From NCBI GenBank assembly GCA_947259105.1, contig CAMYKU010000020.1:1-53894 (forward strand): a DNA stretch of 53,894 bases, given 5' to 3'. The DNA comes from an uncultured Alphaproteobacteria bacterium. Its GTDB lineage: Bacteria > Pseudomonadota > Alphaproteobacteria > UBA8366 > JADFVY01. Made by a program: the position numbers and the translations under genes. Under the pieces are notes generated by a model. The model was not told the origin of the DNA, made no database searches, and saw only the letters and a program-made list of their open reading frames with translations. Positions 33,902 through 41,695 of this stretch are shown here, in pieces. Each line of letters opens with the position of its first letter. The stretch's first letter is position 1.

Positions 33902-35407
33902 TCAGGCGGGTTTCCTGATTGTCCTCCAAATCAGCTGGATAAGCGGCAGAAGCAGGAGCGCGATCGCGATGACGGTGATCGGCCCGGCAATCGGCCGCGT
34001 GAAGAAGATCGTTATATCCCCGCCGGAGATGAGAAGCGACTGGCGCATTTTCGGCTCGGCGATCGGCCCGAGGACGATCGCCAGGACGGCCGGCGCCATG
34101 GGATAGTCGAGTTTGCGCAGGAGATAGGCGCCAACGCCGAATATCAGCATCAGCCAGACGTCGTGCATGTTCTCGTCCGGGGCGTAGCCGCCGATCAGGC
34201 TGAGCACGAATATCGTCGGCGCGAGGATGGTAAACGGCATCTTCAGCATCCACAGGAATGCCGGAACGAAGCCGATATTGATGAGGAATGCAAACAGGTT
34301 CGCGGCGTACAGGCTGGCGATCAGACCCCAGACGAATTCCGTTTGTTCAACGAACAGCATCGGTCCCGGAATGAGACCCCAGATCACCATTCCGCCAAGC
34401 AGAATGGCCGTCGTGGGCGAGCCCGGTATGCCGAGGGTCAGCATCGGCAGCATGGAGCCCGTGGAGGCCGCGTTGTTCGCCGATTCGGGGGCGGCGACGC
34501 CGGCCGCCTCGCCCTTGCCAAATGCGCGCGGATCCTTCGCCGTCATCTTGGTAATGCCGTAGGCCATCAGCGATCCCGGCGTTGCGCCGGCGGCAGGCAA
34601 AATGCCGACGAAGAACCCGAGCAACGATCCGATCGTCCAGCTCTTCCACAATTTCAACGTACCCAGGAGGTGGGCGAGGATCCCCGGGAGGGTTATCGTC
34701 GCCTTCGACATCTGGGTCTCGCCGCGGCTGATCTCGATGGTCCACAGCATCTCGCCGATACCGTATACGCCGATCGCCAGCACCAGGAAGTTGATCCCGT
34801 GCATGAATCCCGAGATATCCATGAATATCAGCCTCGGCTCGCCGCTCATGATATCCAGGCCGACGGCGCTGAACACCAGGCCGATGCAGATCGAGAAGAT
34901 CGTCTTGGGAACGTCGTCGCCGCTCAACCCCACGAAGGTGGCGAACGCCAGCAGCATCAGCGCGAAGATCTCGGGGTCGCCGAAATCCAGGGCGACATGC
35001 GCGAGCAGCGGCGCGAATCCGGTGAACAGGGCGATCGAGATGGTGCCGCCGATGAAGGATGCGCCGGCGGCCACGATCAGGGCCTTGTCCGCCTGCCCCT
35101 TCAGCGCGAGCGGGCGGCCGTCGAAGGTCGTCGCGACAGCGGTGGATGCCCCCGGAATGCCGAGCATGATCGAACTGATGGCGCCGCCATACATCGCGCC
35201 GTAGTAGATGGCGGCCAGGAAAATCATGGCCGATGTCGGAGGCACGAGAAACGTCATGGGAAGCAAGATGGCAACGCCATTGACCGATCCCAGGCCGGGC
35301 ATGGCGCCGATAAACAGCCCGACCGTGACGCCCAGAATCACAAGCCCAAGATTGAGCGGATCGAAAACGACCAGGAACCCGCCGGCCAGGTGACTAAGGA
35401 TTTCCAT
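33902..35407 (-). CDS. tctA: Tripartite tricarboxylate transporter, large permease TctA
   Basis: A 501-residue permease with eleven or twelve helices. Family hallmarks include GLFIGAMPGLGSVNGVAILLPMTF, GAMYGGAISSIMLGIPGA and a second repeat GILPAAGATPGSLMAYG with PESANNAASTGSMLP. It forms the sodium- or proton-driven channel with TctB and receives substrate from TctC. Last gene of the tctCBA operon. TTT systems import organic di- and tricarboxylates; oxalate or a close analogue is inferred from the neighbouring oxc-frc genes. Confidence 0.95.
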   Translation of the reverse strand: MEILSHLAGGFLVVFDPLNLGLVILGVTVGLFIGAMPGLGSVNGVAILLPMTFLVPPTSAMIFLAAIYYGAMYGGAISSIMLGIPGASTAVATTFDGRPLALKGQADKALIVAAGASFIGGTISIALFTGFAPLLAHVALDFGDPEIFALMLLAFATFVGLSGDDVPKTIFSICIGLVFSAVGLDIMSGEPRLIFMDISGFMHGINFLVLAIGVYGIGEMLWTIEISRGETQMSKATITLPGILAHLLGTLKLWKSWTIGSLLGFFVGILPAAGATPGSLMAYGITKMTAKDPRAFGKGEAAGVAAPESANNAASTGSMLPMLTLGIPGSPTTAILLGGMVIWGLIPGPMLFVEQTEFVWGLIASLYAANLFAFLINIGFVPAFLWMLKMPFTILAPTIFVLSLIGGYAPDENMHDVWLMLIFGVGAYLLRKLDYPMAPAVLAIVLGPIAEPKMRQSLLISGGDITIFFTRPIAGPITVIAIALLLLPLIQLIWRTIRKPA

Positions 35408-35479
35408 CGTATTGCGTACCCTCAGGATCGCGGTGGCCAGCGCCGCAATCGGCCCAGGCCGTGATGAAACGGAACCGAA

Positions 35480-35977
35480 TCAGAGAAAAATACGGTACAG
35501 CGGAATGAACAGCGGCTCGAGATAGCCCTTGGGCAGGACGATCCTCAGCGCCACGTCGAAGAAGAAGAACGCCGCGACCGGCGCCCCGACCGCGATCGGA
35601 ATCGTCGTCCTCCAGCTGTGCCGTCCAAGAAATCGAACGTAATAAAGAAGAAACAAAGCGATCGCGCCGTACATCCCGACGATATGCACGAGTCCAATCA
35701 TGCCGAAAACACCGCCGCCAACGAGAAAGAACATGCGGCGGGCGTAATCGTCCATAAACGGCTCTTCGGACTGCGACGGCGGGGTCTTGCGCAGGTACCA
35801 GTTCACCATAATCCACACGCAGCAGACCAGCATGATCGCCGACAGCCAAAACGGAAATGCGCCTCCGCCCGGCCCCTCGTCGGGAACCCAGCCAAACGGA
35901 AGCTCGGCACTTTTCCACATAAGATAGCCCGAAAAGGCGGCCATGAGTACGGCAGCAACAAGTTCAGCACGTCTCAT
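35480..35977 (-). CDS. tctB: Tripartite tricarboxylate transporter, small permease TctB
   Basis: A 165-residue membrane protein with four hydrophobic helices and the usual TctB layout: an N-terminal helix, a GPGGGAFPFWLS motif, and a C-terminal PLPxG-like LPKGYLEPL. ATG 35975-35977 was preferred over an upstream ATG at 35992. It lies between the binding-protein and large-permease genes, 55 and 72 bases from each. Confidence 0.88.
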   Translation of the reverse strand: MRRAELVAAVLMAAFSGYLMWKSAELPFGWVPDEGPGGGAFPFWLSAIMLVCCVWIMVNWYLRKTPPSQSEEPFMDDYARRMFFLVGGGVFGMIGLVHIVGMYGAIALFLLYYVRFLGRHSWRTTIPIAVGAPVAAFFFFDVALRIVLPKGYLEPLFIPLYRIFL

Positions 35978-36032
35978 GGCCAAGCCCCTCAAGCCACGTC
36001 GGTATACTCGAATTACGCCGGATCGGGCCGAA

Positions 36033-37037
36033 CTAGCCCTTGATGGCGCCCATCTTGATCAGCATCTGGCGGTGACGCTCGTTGTTTTCCTGCCAGTACG
36101 CCTTCATCGCATCGCCACTGATGAGATCGCCGCGCAGGCTCTTGTCCGTGCGGTATTTCTGCCACTCGGCCGATTCGAAGACTGCCTTGAACAGGCCCTG
36201 ATAATAGGCCAGGGCTTCGGCCGACATCTTCGGCGCGCCGACGACGCTCCGCTGCATGTAATATTCGAAGTCCTTGCCAAGCTCCTTGAAGGTCGGAGCC
36301 TCGGGGAACGCCGGCAGGCGTTTGTCGGTGAAGGCGGCCAGGGCCACAACGGTGCCGGCCTTGTAGAAGCCTTCGGCTTCCGACGGGTTGTTCACGGTCG
36401 AGTTGGCATGCTGACCGGCCAGCTGCTTGGCGACCGTGCCGCCGCCCTTGTAAGGCACGTACTTGATGTTCAGCCCGTATGCCGCGTTCAGGAAGTCGGT
36501 CAGCAGGTTGTCTTCCGACGCCTTGCCGGTGCCGGCCATGATCCAATTGTTACCCTTGGCTTTCGCGGCGGCAACGAACCCGTCGACATCGGTGATGCCC
36601 GATTCCTTGTGTACCCACAGCAGGAAGGTATCTTCCGCCATCCGGGCAATCGGTGCGAAGGTCAGCGAATCCACGCCAAGACCCGGCTGACGCAGGGGTG
36701 TGGTGTAGAAGCTGTTCAGCGTCACCATGATGGTATGGTCGGCGTCGGCGCCCTTCTTGCCGTTCAGATGAACCAGCGCCTCGGCGCCGGAGCCGCCCGG
36801 CTTGTTTACCGGCAGCAGCGGCATCGGCGACATCTTGTGTTTCTCGACGATGGACTGCATCAGGCGGGCCATCTTGTCGGCGCCACCGCCCTTGCCCGCC
36901 ATGATGACGAACTCGACCGGCTTGTTGGGCTCCCAAGCCGCATAAGCGCCACTGGTAACGGCGGACGCCGTCATAAACGCAACACCGATCACCGCTGCCG
37001 CGCAACACACAAATATCCTGTTTGTCAAAGTCCTCAC
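36033..37037 (-). CDS. tctC: Tripartite tricarboxylate transporter substrate-binding protein TctC (Bug family)
   Basis: A 334-residue periplasmic receptor. GTG 37035-37037 follows GGGAGGAAATT; the longer frame upstream has no ribosome-binding site. A signal peptide ends near SGAYA-AWEP. The mature protein carries the Bug-fold markers KPVEFVIMAGKGGGADKMAR, the PVNKPGGSGAEA loop, and YVPYKGGGTVAKQLAGQH. Head gene of tctCBA, behind a copy of the shared operator. Confidence 0.93.
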   Translation of the reverse strand: MRTLTNRIFVCCAAAVIGVAFMTASAVTSGAYAAWEPNKPVEFVIMAGKGGGADKMARLMQSIVEKHKMSPMPLLPVNKPGGSGAEALVHLNGKKGADADHTIMVTLNSFYTTPLRQPGLGVDSLTFAPIARMAEDTFLLWVHKESGITDVDGFVAAAKAKGNNWIMAGTGKASEDNLLTDFLNAAYGLNIKYVPYKGGGTVAKQLAGQHANSTVNNPSEAEGFYKAGTVVALAAFTDKRLPAFPEAPTFKELGKDFEYYMQRSVVGAPKMSAEALAYYQGLFKAVFESAEWQKYRTDKSLRGDLISGDAMKAYWQENNERHRQMLIKMGAIKG

Positions 37038-37196
37038 AATTTCCTCCCGTTCTACCCAGCACGCGACAATCTTTATTGTTGGTTTTACCTGCGCGGCACT
37101 GGTTGTTTTCAACTTTTTGCCCCGACCCGTCGCCGCGCCGGAACGATCTTGTTAACCCCGTCATTCCTTACGCCAACCGAACGTTAAGGCCAGCGT

Positions 37197-37215
37197 CTGG
37201 TACGTGGTATGCCAG
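37197..37215. promoter_or_regulatory. Shared 19-bp operator, tctC copy
   Basis: CTGGTACGTGGTATGCCAG matches each of the other two sites at 15 of 19 positions, though its own arms are less symmetrical. It is about 160 bases upstream of tctC. The 523-base gap between tctC and the SucC-like gene (37038-37560) contains this site, the SucC-side promoter and operator, and a second dyad; the remainder shows no gene. Confidence 0.62.
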
Positions 37216-37403
37216 ATAAGCTTCCCAGCGTCCAGTCCACTTCGCTGAAACGTGGGGCACATGTTATTGTGCCCTTTCGGTAACGTTGCAGTCAACCACT
37301 CAACCTAACGATATCCCAAGGCATTCCCGTGTGCTGGGTAACCACAATTTATCTACGGGTTCCCCTGCAACGAGAAATCGCTCATAATCCAGCGCCTCAA
37401 CTG

Positions 37404-37439
37404 TTGCCCGACAAAACAAACTGGTATATGGTATACCAC
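37404..37439 (+). promoter_or_regulatory. Promoter with shared operator upstream of the SucC-like gene
   Basis: -35 TTGCCC (37404-37409), 17-base spacer, -10 TATGGT (37427-37432). The operator CTGGTATATGGTATACCAC (37421-37439) contains a perfect TGGTATA-TGG-TATACCA dyad (37422-37438) centred on the -10. The gene start is about 122 bases downstream. Confidence 0.62.
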
Positions 37440-37454
37440 GGATCGTCCACGCAA

Positions 37455-37472
37455 ATTACCTGTTTGGGTAAT
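37455..37472. promoter_or_regulatory. Second dyad downstream of the SucC-side promoter
   Basis: ATTACC-TGTTTG-GGTAAT forms a perfect inverted repeat with 6-base arms just after the likely transcription start. It is unrelated to the TGGTATA operator, so it may be a site for another regulator or a small RNA hairpin in the leader. Confidence 0.4.
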
Positions 37473-37560
37473 CCCAACCGCATCACGAAGCTGGACAACC
37501 ACCGCTTACCCCTTAATCATGCCCGGCACGCGCTGTCCGGGCGCGCCGGGAGGAAAGTCA

Positions 37561-38730
37561 GTGAACTTGCACGAATACCAGGCCAAGGCGCTGCTGCGCG
37601 ACTACGGCATTCCGCTGCCGCCGGGCGCGGTGGCAGCCACGCCGGAGGAGGCACAGGGCCGGGCCGGCGATCTGGGCGGCAGCGCCTGGGTGCTGAAGGC
37701 GCAGGTCCACGCCGGCGAGCGACAGGCCGCCGGCGGCGTCCGGATGGTCAAGACGCCGAAGGAAGTGGCGAAAGCAGCGTCCGACCTGCTGGGCAGCAAG
37801 ATCGTCACTGGACAGACCGGCCGCGACGGGCTGCTGGTCAGGAAGGTCTATGTGGAACAGGCCTGCGACGTGGCGCGCGAAGTCTATGCCGCGCTCCTGG
37901 TCAACCGTGCGAAGGCGCGCATCGACGTGGTGGCCAGCCGCGAGGGCGGCGCCGGCGTCGAGACCGCGCTGGCCAAGCGCGAGTCCGTGATCAATCTGCC
38001 GATCGGCGAATCCGGCCTTGCGGAATCGGATGTCGCCCGGCTTTCCGAAGTGCTGGGTCTTTCCGCCGGGCAGGGGTCCGCGGTGGCGGGTATCATGGCG
38101 CAGGCGCGGCGCGCTTTCGTGGAGACGGATGCGAGCCTGATCGAGTTCAATCCGCTGGCCATCACCAAGACAGGTGAAATCGTGGCGCTAGACGTCAAGA
38201 TGGTGCTGGATGACAACGCGCTGGGCCGTCATCCGGAACTGGCGGAGCTGCGCGACACGGACGAGATCGACCCGCAGGAGCGCGAAGCCGACCGCTACGA
38301 ACACAACTACGCCCGGATGGACGGCAATATCGGCCTGATGACGACCGGCGCGGGCCTTGGACTTGCGGCGATCGACCTGATCAAGGAAGCAGGCGGCGAA
38401 CCGGCGAATTTCATGGACACCAGGCCGATGGCCTCGCGCCAGCAGATCGCCGAGGGCATCCTCTTGCTGCTGCGGGACAAGCGGGTGCGGGTCGTTCTGG
38501 TGATGGCGATCGGCGGCGGAATCCTGCATTGCGATACCATCGCGGAAGGCATCGCGACCGCTTTCCGCGAGGCCGGGGCCAGCGTGCCCGTTGTCTATCA
38601 CGCGGCGGGAACCGGCAAGGAGATCAGCGAATTGACGTTGCGCAACCAGGGCATCCCGGCGATCTTCGCCGACAGTATGGAAGAGGCGGCGCACGAAGCG
38701 GTGCGCATCGCAGGTTCGGGGGACGGGTGA
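37561..38730 (+). CDS. SucC/MtkA-like CoA ligase beta subunit (ATP-grasp), substrate unresolved
   Basis: A 389-residue beta subunit of an NDP-forming CoA ligase. NLHEYQAKALLRDYGIPLP starts an ATP-grasp domain (to about 240) and is followed by a CoA-ligase domain with GNIGLMTTGAGLGLAAIDLIKEAGG. It departs from succinyl-CoA synthetase and malate-CoA ligase where they have LDVGGGAS: here MDTRPMAS, and GGGILHCDTIAEG in place of FGGIMRCD. GTG 37561 follows GGGAGGAAAG. The stop overlaps the alpha-subunit start (TGATG). Candidate acids are oxalate, malate or a relative. Confidence 0.85.
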   Translation: MNLHEYQAKALLRDYGIPLPPGAVAATPEEAQGRAGDLGGSAWVLKAQVHAGERQAAGGVRMVKTPKEVAKAASDLLGSKIVTGQTGRDGLLVRKVYVEQACDVAREVYAALLVNRAKARIDVVASREGGAGVETALAKRESVINLPIGESGLAESDVARLSEVLGLSAGQGSAVAGIMAQARRAFVETDASLIEFNPLAITKTGEIVALDVKMVLDDNALGRHPELAELRDTDEIDPQEREADRYEHNYARMDGNIGLMTTGAGLGLAAIDLIKEAGGEPANFMDTRPMASRQQIAEGILLLLRDKRVRVVLVMAIGGGILHCDTIAEGIATAFREAGASVPVVYHAAGTGKEISELTLRNQGIPAIFADSMEEAAHEAVRIAGSGDG

Positions 38731-39608
38731 TGGCGATCCTGGTCGACAGTGCGACGAAGGTCATGTTCCAGGGACTGACCGGCGCCACCGCATCGCGCGC
38801 CGCCGAGCGCGCCATTGCCGGCGGCACCGCCGTGGTGGCCGGCGTTCGGCCCGGCAAGGGCGGCGGACAGCATCTGAATATCCCGTTGTTCGACGGCGTC
38901 GCCGAGGCGGCCCGCGAGACGGGTGCCGACGCGACGGCCGTGTTCGTTCCGCCCCTGCAGGCCGCGGATGCGATGATCGAGGCGATCGAGGCGGAAATAC
39001 CGCTGATCGTCTGCGTGACCGAGCGGATTCCGGTGCTCGACATGATCCGGGTGAAGGACGCCCTGTCCGGTTCGAAATCCCGGCTCATCGGCCCCAACTC
39101 GTTCGGCATCATATCGCCGGGCCAGTGCCGCATCGGGGTCATGCCGGACCGGCCGCACAAGCCGGGCCGCATCGGCATCGCGTCGCGCACCGCGACGCTG
39201 ACCTATGCCGCGGTCGAACAGACGTCCCGGATGGGTCTCGGGCAATCCACCTCGGTGGGTGTCGGCGGCGACCCGGTGCACGGAATCGGTTTCGCCGAAT
39301 GCCTGGAGCTGTTCCTGGCGGACGATGCGACCCATGGCGTCGTCCTGATCGGCGAGATCGGCGGTACCGAGGAAGAGGAGGCCGCGGAACTGCTGCGGCG
39401 GGTCAAGCCGAAGAAACCCGTGGTCGCCTGTATCGTCGGGGTGCACGCCCCGCCGGACCGCCGCATGGGGCATGCGGGAACGGTGGACCCCCTGGGCGGC
39501 GGCAGCGCGCGCGACAAGATCGAGGCCCTGGGCGGCGCCGGTGCGATCATCGCCGAGAGTCCCAGCCTTATCGGGCATGCGATGCGCGAAGCGCTGCGGC
39601 ACCTGTAG
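38730..39608 (+). CDS. SucD/MtkB-like CoA ligase alpha subunit
   Basis: A 292-residue alpha subunit. N-terminal CoA-binding Rossmann domain (VMFQGLTGATASRAAERAIA, GVRPGKGG), then a ligase domain with the phospho-His in RRMGHAGTVDPLGGGSARDK, which carries a longer loop than SucD's GHAGAIIAGGKG. SRTATLTYAAVEQ replaces the usual SRSGTLTYE. Translationally coupled to the beta subunit. The divergence in both subunits suggests a specialised acid rather than TCA-cycle succinate. Confidence 0.87.
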   Translation: MAILVDSATKVMFQGLTGATASRAAERAIAGGTAVVAGVRPGKGGGQHLNIPLFDGVAEAARETGADATAVFVPPLQAADAMIEAIEAEIPLIVCVTERIPVLDMIRVKDALSGSKSRLIGPNSFGIISPGQCRIGVMPDRPHKPGRIGIASRTATLTYAAVEQTSRMGLGQSTSVGVGGDPVHGIGFAECLELFLADDATHGVVLIGEIGGTEEEEAAELLRRVKPKKPVVACIVGVHAPPDRRMGHAGTVDPLGGGSARDKIEALGGAGAIIAESPSLIGHAMREALRHL

Positions 39609-39619
39609 CCTGCCGATTC

Positions 39620-40612
39620 ATGAGTGGCATTCCGGAGTCAATGCAGGTTGTCGAGGCCAGCGGCGCTGGCGGCCCGGACGTCCTGACGGCGGCGACGAGA
39701 CCGACTCCCGCACCAGCCGCCGGAGAGGTCCTGGTCCGGGTTGCGTTTGCCGGCGTCAATGGGCCGGACCTCATGCAGCGCCGCGGCCTCTATCCGGCTC
39801 CGAAAGGCGCCTCGGACCTGCTTGGCCTGGAAATCGCGGGCGAAGTGGTCGCCTGCGGCGACGGTGTGTCGCGCTGGCGACCGGGCGACCGGATCTGCGC
39901 GCTGACCAATGGCGGCGGATACGCGGAATACTGTGCCGTCCTGGCCGACCATTGCCTGCCTTTGCCCGACGGAATCGGCTTGCGCGAGGCCGCCTCGCTG
40001 CCGGAGACGTGCTTTACGATCTGGAGCAACATCTTCATGACGGCGGGCCTGTCGGCGGGCGAAACCTTCCTGGTGCACGGCGGCGCCGGCGGGCTCGGCG
40101 CCACGGCGATCCAGCTCGGCAAGGCGTTCGGCGCCAGTGTCGTCGCCACCGACAGCCCGGCCGAACGCTGCGAATTCTGCCGTGAACTCGGCGCCGACCG
40201 GGTCGTCGACTACACGCAAGAGGATTTCGTTGCGGTCGTTCGCGAGTCGTATGGCGGCGCCGACGTCATCCTCGACATCGTCGGCGGCCCCTATGTGGCG
40301 CGCAACATCAAGGCGGCCAAACCGGACGGGCGCATCGTGCAGCTTGCCTTCGCGCTGGGCGCGGAGGTCACGGTGAACCTGATGCCGGTCATGCTGAAGC
40401 GCCTGACCTACACGGGCTCAACCCTGCGCAGCCGCCCCGACGCCTTCAAGGCCAGGGTCGCGCGGGAACTGGAGGAAAAGGTCTGGCCGCTCTTCGCGGC
40501 GGGCCGCTTCAAGACCGTCGTCGACAAGGTCCTGCCGCTGGCCGAGGCCGCCGACGCCCATTGCCTGATGGAAAGCGCCGCCCACAAGGGCAAGATCCTG
40601 CTGGCCTGCTGA
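39620..40612 (+). CDS. NAD(P)H:quinone oxidoreductase (zinc-free MDR, PIG3-like)
   Basis: A 330-residue medium-chain dehydrogenase/reductase lacking structural and catalytic zinc ligands. Features: GVNGPDLMQRRGLYP, YAEYCAVLADHCLPLP, the nucleotide motif HGGAGGLGATAIQLGK and the TSTGK-like KGKILL end. It follows the SucD-like gene by 11 bases in the same operon. ATG 39620 is used; ATG 39641 with GGAG is an alternative. Its link to organic-acid metabolism is unclear; it may recycle NADPH or reduce an enoyl intermediate. Confidence 0.88.
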   Translation: MSGIPESMQVVEASGAGGPDVLTAATRPTPAPAAGEVLVRVAFAGVNGPDLMQRRGLYPAPKGASDLLGLEIAGEVVACGDGVSRWRPGDRICALTNGGGYAEYCAVLADHCLPLPDGIGLREAASLPETCFTIWSNIFMTAGLSAGETFLVHGGAGGLGATAIQLGKAFGASVVATDSPAERCEFCRELGADRVVDYTQEDFVAVVRESYGGADVILDIVGGPYVARNIKAAKPDGRIVQLAFALGAEVTVNLMPVMLKRLTYTGSTLRSRPDAFKARVARELEEKVWPLFAAGRFKTVVDKVLPLAEAADAHCLMESAAHKGKILLAC

Positions 40613-40635
40613 GGTCGCGCCGCCGACCGGGCGAA

Positions 40636-41643
40636 TTATGCCGCCTCGGTCAGCCTCACACCCGCGTGGCCGCTTACCATGACCTTGTTGAGCAGTTTGA
40701 CCAGCGCATAGACCGCCTTGATCGCCGGCGCCGGGGTTTCGGTGATGCCGCCGATCTCGAGGATCGCGCCGATCAGGGCCTCGGTCTCGAGCGACCGCCC
40801 GGCCTCGACATCCTGCAGCATCGAGGTCTTGTGCGCGCCGACGCCTTCCGCACCCGCGATGCGCTTCTCGATCGTATGGCGGAAGGTGACGCCCAGCTTC
40901 TCGGCGATCTCCTGCGCCTCGCGCATCATGTCCGCCGCGAGCTCCCGCGTCTCCGGGAACTGGCAGATCTCGACCAGCGTCGCATGGGTCAGCGCCGAGA
41001 TCGGGTTGAACGACAGATTGCCCCAGGCTTTAAGCCAGATCTCGGACCGGATATCGTCAAGCACCCGCGACCGCAGGCCGCTTTCCACGAACAGGTCGTG
41101 CAGCTTCTGTACGCGCGCGCTCTCCGATCCGTCCAGCTCGCCGACCGGGAAGCGGTCGCCTTCGACATGCTTGATCACACCCAGCTCCGGCACGCTGGCG
41201 GCGGGATAGACGACGCAGCCGATGATGCGATCGGACGGGATGTGCTTGGTCAGCAGCCCCGACGGATCCAGCGTCCGCAGCCGCGACCCTTCATAAGGCC
41301 CCGCGAGCTTCTGGAAGTACCACCAGGGAATGCCGTTCTGGACCGTCAGGATCATCGTATCGTCGTTCAGCATCTTGTCGACGTCCCGCGCGACCTGGTC
41401 CAGGAAATGCGCCTTGACCGCCAGAACGACGAGATCCTGCGGTCCCGCCTCGGCGACCGAATCGACCGCCCGAACCTGGGCAATGATTTCGCTGCCGTCC
41501 TCCCAGATCAGCTTGAGACCCTTCTCGCGGATGGCCTCGAGATGCGCGCCCTGGTCGACGACCGCGACCTCGTTGCCGGCCTCGGCGAACCTGGCCGCCG
41601 TCAGGCCGCCGATCGCGCCGGCCCCGACTACACAGATTTTCAT
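40636..41643 (-). CDS. PanE/ApbA-family reductase 2, candidate oxalyl-CoA or keto-acid reductase
   Basis: A 335-residue paralogue of the PanE-like protein at 25587. Shared signatures: GAGAIGG at the N-terminus, QNGIPWWYF, IGCVVYPA, WLKAWGNLSFNPISALTHATL and VGAHKTSMLQDVEAGR. It lies 52 bases after the second FAA-hydrolase gene on the same strand, so each PanE-like gene in the window has an FAA-hydrolase gene close by. The PanE2 precedent (oxalyl-CoA to glyoxylate, NADPH) makes oxalyl-CoA reduction a testable role; an alternative is reduction of a 2-oxo acid released by the hydrolase. Confidence 0.86.
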   Translation of the reverse strand: MKICVVGAGAIGGLTAARFAEAGNEVAVVDQGAHLEAIREKGLKLIWEDGSEIIAQVRAVDSVAEAGPQDLVVLAVKAHFLDQVARDVDKMLNDDTMILTVQNGIPWWYFQKLAGPYEGSRLRTLDPSGLLTKHIPSDRIIGCVVYPAASVPELGVIKHVEGDRFPVGELDGSESARVQKLHDLFVESGLRSRVLDDIRSEIWLKAWGNLSFNPISALTHATLVEICQFPETRELAADMMREAQEIAEKLGVTFRHTIEKRIAGAEGVGAHKTSMLQDVEAGRSLETEALIGAILEIGGITETPAPAIKAVYALVKLLNKVMVSGHAGVRLTEAA

Positions 41644-41695
41644 GGCTCTTTTCTCCTCGCGCTCACCGCTGCGCGGTTTCCTCCGGAAAGTGCGG

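Noticed and set aside
30359..35464. A 1701-codon open frame on the + strand across the oxalate and tct genes
   Set aside because: It is antisense to oxc, frc and tctA, which match known families throughout. Its sequence is low-complexity and rich in Arg/His/Asp/Gln, as expected from the antisense frame of GC-rich genes.
37561..39608. Assigning the SucCD-like pair as TCA-cycle succinyl-CoA synthetase
   Set aside because: Several substrate-side motifs differ from SucCD and the genes lie in an organic-acid block away from any TCA gene, so the substrate was left open.
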